DNA of 10,416 nt from Syntrophomonas sp. UBA4911. GTDB lineage: Bacteria; Bacillota; Syntrophomonadia; Syntrophomonadales; Syntrophomonadaceae. Location: contig DHCD01000035.1 of assembly GCA_002398105.1 (NCBI GenBank), positions 1-10,416 of the forward strand, written 5' to 3'. The position numbers and the translations under genes were made by a program. Below the pieces are notes generated by a model, which searched no databases, had not been told where the DNA came from, and worked only from the letters and a program-made list of their open reading frames with translations. Of the stretch, positions 5,954 through 10,416 are shown in pieces. Each line of letters opens with the position of its first letter. Position 1 is the stretch's first letter.

Positions 5954-6420
5954 ATCTGTTATTTGCCGCCCGAACCGGAGTATTTGAAGCCTTAACGCTT
6001 GGATTGGGCTACCTCAATCAGGAAGATCAGCTTGAAACCTCTTCCGTCTTCGGCAATATGGAAACCGAGAAAGCCGGCGAGCTCATTTACCTGGGAAAAA
6101 GCGGGGATGACGACATCTATTGCGTGGGCAACAAACATCTGGATATCGTAGTCAGAATCAATGAGGAAATCAACACTTTGCTGGGACAGACTGACAGTCC
6201 CTCCCTAAAAGTGATTCCGGTAAGCGTGCCGGGCAACGAGTCACTCTACCCGCTTTCCCGTCTGGCCATGCTTCCGCTGGTGGGCAGTTTTTTTACCGCC
6301 CGGGCCAAATCATCAACCCTCAAAATCAAAGACCAGTTGGTAAGCGCCGGGAAAAATTTCCGGGCCGTAAACCCAGCCCCGGCCCAGGCTGCCGCCAAAC
6401 CATTGCCGGATCCTCGCTAG
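5950..6420 (+). CDS. Diverged DUF3189-like paralogue, unknown function
   Basis: This is also 156 residues, with ATG overlapping the previous stop (ATGA) and its own GGAGG (5938-5942), indicating translational coupling. It begins MNLLFAARTGVFEALTLGLG and lacks the YGGSHSS motif. The body follows the same plan as its neighbour: an acidic segment with GELIYLGKSGDDDIYCVGN (about residues 43-61) where the first has GTDADGNAIYVLGT. A late Leu/Pro-rich segment (SRLAMLPLVGSFF) corresponds to LSRSLSLPLLGRP. I infer an old tandem duplication in which the second copy lost the probable active or binding site. The last 20 residues are Ala/Pro-rich and probably flexible. It ends 3 nt from the convergent typA stop. 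Confidence 0.75.
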   Translation: MNLLFAARTGVFEALTLGLGYLNQEDQLETSSVFGNMETEKAGELIYLGKSGDDDIYCVGNKHLDIVVRINEEINTLLGQTDSPSLKVIPVSVPGNESLYPLSRLAMLPLVGSFFTARAKSSTLKIKDQLVSAGKNFRAVNPAPAQAAAKPLPDPR

Positions 6421-6444
6421 GCCTTAACCGGCGAGGTTCTTTTT
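6412..6444 (+). terminator. Probable terminator of the DUF3189 pair
   Basis: CCTCGC (6412-6417) pairs with GCGAGG (6431-6436), with a further GG/CC pair inside, followed by TTCTTTTT to 6444. The hairpin straddles the stop codons of the convergent genes. The minus strand has no T tract after it, so no clear typA terminator is provided. Confidence 0.5.
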
Positions 6445-8208
6445 GCGCATGCGAATGGATATCGGGGTAATCTCCACCAGTTCATCGTCGGTTATAAACT
6501 CCAGACACTGCTCCAGATTCATGCTGCGGGGGGGATTCAGCTTCACGGCAATATCCGAGGTCGAACTGCGAATATTAGTCAGGTGCTTCTTTTTACAGAC
6601 ATTGACGACCAGATCATTGGGGCGTGAGTTTTCCCCTACGATCATGCCCCGGTATACTGCCACTCCCGGTTCGACAAAAAGTTCACCCCGCTCCTGGGCA
6701 TTCTCCAGGCCATAACCGGTGGTGTCACCTGGTTCATGAGCTACCATTGATCCCCGCTGACGAGTGACAATCTCTCCTTTGTAGGAAGCATAAGAGTGGA
6801 AACGGTGATACATGGTCCCCATTCCCCGGGTATCAGTTAAAAACTCGGAGCGAAATCCGAACAATCCCCGGGTAGGGACCAGGAACTCCATATACATCAT
6901 GCCGTCGCCTCTCTGGGTCATATTTACCAGTTGACTTTTTCTTGAGCCCAAACGCTCCATAACAATCCCCACATATTCTTCCGGCACTTCTACTACCAGT
7001 TCTTCAATAGGTTCACAACGCTGACCGTCAATGATTTTTTCAATTACCCGGGGACGGGAAACCTCAAATTCGTAGCCTTCCCGCCGCATAGTCTCGATCA
7101 AAACCGAAAGATGCAGTTCTCCCCGGCCGGAGACCATAAAGGTATCCGGGGAATCAGTGGGGACAACCCTTAAACTGACATCGGCTTCCAGCTCCCGCAT
7201 TAATCTTTCCCCCAGTTTGCGGGAGGTGACATAAGCACCTTCTCGCCCGGAAAAAGGGCTCTTGTTTACCTGAATGGCAACTGCTACAGTAGGCTCATCA
7301 ATAGCTATGAATTCCAGGGGGAGCACCTGCTCAGGATCACAGACGGTATCTCCCACATTAAAATTCATCAGTCCTGCAATCACTACAATTTCTCCGGTCC
7401 GCGCCTCTTCTACCGCCACCTTTTTCAATCCGTCATAAATATACAGCCCGCTTATCCGCTGCCGGTTTCCCACGGCGCCATGGGACGCCACCACAACTTC
7501 CTGGCGCAGATTGAGGCTGCCGTTGTGTATCCGTCCTACCGCCTGGCGTCCCACATAAGTGTCATAATCAATCATGCTTATCCCCAATTGCAGAGGCTCT
7601 TCATTATCTCCGCCGGGAGCAGGTATTTTGTCAATAATTATATCGAACAGCGGTTTTAAATCTGAACCAGGATCGGCCGGGTCCAGTGATGCTTTGCCGG
7701 CCCGGGCATTGGCATAGATTACGGGGAAATCAAGCTGTTCTTCACTGGCATTAAGCTCAATAAAAAGATCCAGTACCTCATCCAGAACCTCCCCGGGACG
7801 AGCCTGGGGACGGTCCATTTTATTTATCACCACAATAGGGAAGAGTCCTGCCGCCAAGGCTTTTTTAAGCACAAAACGAGTCTGGGGCATGGGGCCTTCC
7901 AGGGCATCCACCAGCAACAGCACCCCATCCACCATTTGTACGATACGTTCCACCTCTCCGCCAAAATCGGAATGGCCGGGCGTATCAACAATATTCAGAC
8001 GATAGCCGTTATACAGAATAGCGGTATTTTTAGCCATTATAGTAATTCCCCGCTCCCGTTCCAGGTCGTTGCGGTCCATAACCCGCTCCTGTATCTGCTG
8101 GCGCTCATGAAAGACCCCGCTTTGCCGCAGAAGCCCATCCACCAATGTGGTCTTACCATGGTCGACGTGGGCAATAATAGCCAGATTTCTGATCAATTCT
8201 TGTTTCAT
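6424..8208 (-). CDS. typA: Ribosome-binding translational GTPase TypA/BipA
   Basis: The product is 594 residues, close to the family's usual length of about 600. GTPase motifs are AHVDHGKT (13-20), RERGITI (51-57), DTPGH (75-79) and NKMD (129-132). Domain II and the EF-G-like domains III and V follow (GRGELHLSVLIETMRREGYE; PTRGLFGFRSEFLTDTRG). The BipA-specific C-terminal domain ends with KKHLTNIRSSTSDIAVKLNP and DDELVEITPISIRMRKK. Family members bind 70S ribosomes and assist 50S assembly, mainly under cold or stress. The ATG at 8208 is preceded by AAGGGAAGGA with a rather long gap of about 12 nt. It has its own promoter at 8285-8314 and lies downstream of the EF-G terminator, so it is probably a separate transcript. 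All motifs are intact. Confidence 0.96.
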   Translation of the reverse strand: MKQELIRNLAIIAHVDHGKTTLVDGLLRQSGVFHERQQIQERVMDRNDLERERGITIMAKNTAILYNGYRLNIVDTPGHSDFGGEVERIVQMVDGVLLLVDALEGPMPQTRFVLKKALAAGLFPIVVINKMDRPQARPGEVLDEVLDLFIELNASEEQLDFPVIYANARAGKASLDPADPGSDLKPLFDIIIDKIPAPGGDNEEPLQLGISMIDYDTYVGRQAVGRIHNGSLNLRQEVVVASHGAVGNRQRISGLYIYDGLKKVAVEEARTGEIVVIAGLMNFNVGDTVCDPEQVLPLEFIAIDEPTVAVAIQVNKSPFSGREGAYVTSRKLGERLMRELEADVSLRVVPTDSPDTFMVSGRGELHLSVLIETMRREGYEFEVSRPRVIEKIIDGQRCEPIEELVVEVPEEYVGIVMERLGSRKSQLVNMTQRGDGMMYMEFLVPTRGLFGFRSEFLTDTRGMGTMYHRFHSYASYKGEIVTRQRGSMVAHEPGDTTGYGLENAQERGELFVEPGVAVYRGMIVGENSRPNDLVVNVCKKKHLTNIRSSTSDIAVKLNPPRSMNLEQCLEFITDDELVEITPISIRMRKKNLAG

Positions 8209-8284
8209 ATAAGTGGTCGTTCCTTCCCTTTAACAGATTGGTTAAATAATTGTACTGTCTTTAATTTTTACCGGACAACTTATA

Positions 8285-8314
8285 ATTATAATCTGTCCCG
8301 CAGCTGCCTGTCAG
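8285..8314 (-). promoter_or_regulatory. Promoter of typA
   Basis: On the minus strand CTGACA (8309-8314) and a perfect TATAAT (8285-8290) are 18 bp apart. The -35 differs from TTGACA at one base. It lies about 75 bp upstream of the typA start and just after the EF-G terminator. Confidence 0.65.
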
Positions 8315-8350
8315 TAGAAATTTTTAAATGGCAGGGAACTTTTGCCGGGT

Positions 8351-8382
8351 AAATAAAAGAAGGACTCTGGTCAAGAGTCCTT
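8351..8382 (-). terminator. Rho-independent terminator of the EF-G gene
   Basis: Reading on the minus strand, AAGGACTCT (8382-8374), a 5-nt loop and AGAGTCCTT (8368-8360) form a perfect 9-bp stem followed by CTTTTATTT. It begins 24 nt after the EF-G stop and separates that gene from typA. Confidence 0.88.
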
Positions 8383-8405
8383 GCAGGTGTACGCTCATTT
8401 TATAG

Positions 8406-10416
8406 CTAAGAAGCGACATTATGGTCTTCATAATGGGAAAACTCCATGGAAAAGGCTGCCCTTCCCTGGGTAAGCGATCTTAACACGGTAGAGTAGCCAA
8501 ACATCTCCGCCAGCGGTACACAACCCTTTATAACCTGGGTATTATTGACCATTTCCATGGATTGCAGGCGACCACGGCGGTTACTGATATTGCTGATTAT
8601 ACTGCCGGTGAATTCCTCGGGAGAAGTTATTTCCAGGCGCATAACCGGCTCCAGCAACTGGGGCCCCGCTTTTTTCAGACACTCCCGGGTGGCAAGCATG
8701 GCCGCGGTTTTAAATGCCAGCTCGGAAGAGTCCACCTCATGGAAAGAACCATCCAACAGAGTAGCTTTAACATTGACCACCGGATAGCCTTTAAGCACCC
8801 CTTCTTCCAGGGCCTGTTTTATACCGGCTTCCACCGCCGGTATATATTCCCGGGGAATAGCCCCGCCGGTTATTTTATTTACAAATTCAAACCCTTCACC
8901 AGGTTCCAGTCGGAGAACGACATGGGCAAACTGCCCTCTGCCTCCGGTCTGTTTAACATAGCGGGTGACCTGTTCAGCTGATTTGGTGATAGTTTCTTTA
9001 TAAGCCACCTGAGGCTGCCCGGTATTAAAATCAACCTTGAACTCGGTAGCCAATCGTTCCGCCACGATTTCCAGATGCAGTTCACCCATACCCGCTATCA
9101 GGGTTTGCCCGGTCTCTTCATTATATGAGAGCCTGAAAGTCGGGTCTTCTGCCGCTATGCGCGCCAGCGCCTCCGATATTTTATCCTGATCGGACTGGGT
9201 CTTAGGTTCAATCGCAATCTGAATAACCGGTTCCGGAAAATCAATAGATTCCAGCAGTATATCTCTGCCTTCCAGGCACAGAGTATCGCCGGTACCGATA
9301 TCCTTAAGGCCAATAAAGGCCACAATATCCCCCGCCGTAACTTCTTCTATTTCTTCCCGGTGATTGGCATGCATCCTTACCAGCCGGCCCACCCGTTCCT
9401 TTTTACGCTTGCTGCTGTTATAGATGTAGCTGCCTGCTTTTACCTGGCCGGAATAAACCCGGGCAAATGCCAGTTTACCAACATGACGGTCACTGATAAT
9501 CTTAAATACCAGAGCTGCAAAATCGCCTTTGTCATCAGGAACTACCTCCATCTCCTCACCGCTGTCCCGGCAAAGAGCCCGGGCCGCCTGTACGTCAAGC
9601 GGCGAGGGCAGATAATCAACCACCGCATCCAGCAGAGGCTGTACCCCGATATTGCGATAAGAGCTCCCGCATATGACCGGTACCATGCTTCCGGCAATGG
9701 TGTTCTTCCTGATAACCTGCCTGAGCAGGTCTTCCGATATAGCTTCATTATTGAAATAGAGTTCCAGCAATTCCTCATCAGTTTCGGCCAGGTCTTCAAG
9801 CATAGCGATACGCTGCCGCCGGGCTTCCTCCAGATGCTGCTGAGGAATATCACTTTCCATGATATCGTTTCCGGCCTGGTCGGAAAAAGTGTAAAACTTG
9901 AAGCGGATTAAATCGACCAAGCCATAAAAGTTTTCACCGGCGAATACCGGTAGGTCTATTACCAGCGGATGAGCTCCCAAACGGCTTTTTATCTGCTCCA
10001 CCACCTGGAAAAAGTTCGCTCCTACCGCATCCATTTTGTTGATATAGGCAATACGCGGGACCTGATATTTATCCGCCTGTCTCCATACCGTCTCGGACTG
10101 GGGTTCAACCCCGCCCTTGGCGCAGAATATAACCACGGCTCCGTCCAGGATGCGAAGGCTTCTCTCCACCTCAGCCGTAAAGTCGACGTGGCCGGGAGTG
10201 TCGATAATATTGATATGACACCCTTTCCACAGACAACGGGTAGCAGCCGAAGTAACCGTGATGCCCCGTTCCTTTTCGTAGGGCAGGTAGTCCATAACGC
10301 TTTCCCCGTCGTGGGTTTCTCCCATTTTATGGGTCAGTCCGGTATAATATAAAATTCTCTCAGTTGTAGTGGTTTTACCGGCATCAATATGAGCAATGAT
10401 CCCGATATTTCTCAGT
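8406..10416 (-). CDS. fusA: Elongation factor G family translational GTPase, 5' end beyond the window
   Basis: The reading frame is open to the window edge and enters as LRNIGIIAHIDAGKTTTTER, so the start codon and only a few residues are missing. The first internal ATG (10325) is not the start, because it lies after the G1 motif. About 669 residues are visible, near the EF-G norm of about 690. Counting from the first visible residue, G1 is AHIDAGKT (8-15), switch RGITV (50-54), G3 DTPGH (72-76) and G4 NKMD (126-129). Later come domain II, GRGQFAHVVL and LLDGSFHEVDSSE of domain IV, and EMFGYSTVLRSLTQGRAAFS of domain V. EF-G translocates tRNA-mRNA on the ribosome and acts in recycling. It is followed by a terminator and typA, not by tuf, and has some non-standard spots (NKMDAVGANFF; SDRHVGKLAFARVYSG). 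It may therefore be a second EF-G rather than the str-operon copy. Confidence 0.93.
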   Translation of the reverse strand, partial: LRNIGIIAHIDAGKTTTTERILYYTGLTHKMGETHDGESVMDYLPYEKERGITVTSAATRCLWKGCHINIIDTPGHVDFTAEVERSLRILDGAVVIFCAKGGVEPQSETVWRQADKYQVPRIAYINKMDAVGANFFQVVEQIKSRLGAHPLVIDLPVFAGENFYGLVDLIRFKFYTFSDQAGNDIMESDIPQQHLEEARRQRIAMLEDLAETDEELLELYFNNEAISEDLLRQVIRKNTIAGSMVPVICGSSYRNIGVQPLLDAVVDYLPSPLDVQAARALCRDSGEEMEVVPDDKGDFAALVFKIISDRHVGKLAFARVYSGQVKAGSYIYNSSKRKKERVGRLVRMHANHREEIEEVTAGDIVAFIGLKDIGTGDTLCLEGRDILLESIDFPEPVIQIAIEPKTQSDQDKISEALARIAAEDPTFRLSYNEETGQTLIAGMGELHLEIVAERLATEFKVDFNTGQPQVAYKETITKSAEQVTRYVKQTGGRGQFAHVVLRLEPGEGFEFVNKITGGAIPREYIPAVEAGIKQALEEGVLKGYPVVNVKATLLDGSFHEVDSSELAFKTAAMLATRECLKKAGPQLLEPVMRLEITSPEEFTGSIISNISNRRGRLQSMEMVNNTQVIKGCVPLAEMFGYSTVLRSLTQGRAAFSMEFSHYEDHNVAS

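Noticed and set aside
8562..9911. Several plus-strand frames opposite the EF-G gene
   Set aside because: They are antisense to unmistakable EF-G sequence with all domains in order.
1..10416. CRISPR array, tRNA or rRNA genes
   Set aside because: No regularly spaced identical repeats longer than the short boxes described, and no tRNA or rRNA sequence signatures were seen by eye on either strand.

Overview
The window looks like a chromosomal segment of a low- to mid-GC anaerobic Firmicute (class Clostridia, possibly Syntrophomonas-like). This is inferred from the DUF3189 proteins, a secreted copper-amine-oxidase-N/DUF6612 protein, strong GGAGG-type ribosome sites, GTG/TTG starts and a clostridial BlaI/BlaR1-type pair. 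No species can be named from the sequence alone.

Region 1 (about 1-3396) is the decayed remnant of a mobile element. It is bounded by two related sequences in inverted orientation (1-42 and 3352-3395). It holds a terminator hairpin, a promoter with an overlapping dyad, a broken BlaI-type repressor gene, and a broken BlaR1-type M56 metallopeptidase sensor gene with about five frame breaks. Close to the right end lies the C-terminal tail of a large serine recombinase (DUF4368 type), also frameshifted. Two of the BlaR1 breaks sit inside perfect inverted repeats (22-bp and 15-bp arms). Each looks like a quasi-palindrome that was corrected using its other arm as template, destroying the reading frame.

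Region 2 (3413-5212, minus strand) is a two-gene unit. A secreted protein with two copper-amine-oxidase-N-like repeats and a DUF6612-like domain is followed 15 nt later by an SLT-type lytic transglycosylase with no visible signal peptide. Both names point to the cell envelope.

Region 3 (5213-6444) is a 270-bp AT-rich divergent intergenic region carrying three TAAACT boxes exactly 20 bp apart. It is followed on the plus strand by two translationally coupled genes. The first is a canonical DUF3189 protein. The second looks like a diverged paralogue that lacks the YGGSHSS signature. A probable terminator follows.

Region 4 (6424-10416, minus strand) holds two translational GTPase genes: an EF-G-family gene whose first codons lie beyond the window edge, its strong terminator, then typA/bipA with its own promoter. 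EF-G is not followed by tuf as it would be in a standard str operon, so it may be a second EF-G paralogue. The right half reads as intact housekeeping or accessory chromosome, and the left 3.4 kb as a degenerating insertion beside it.
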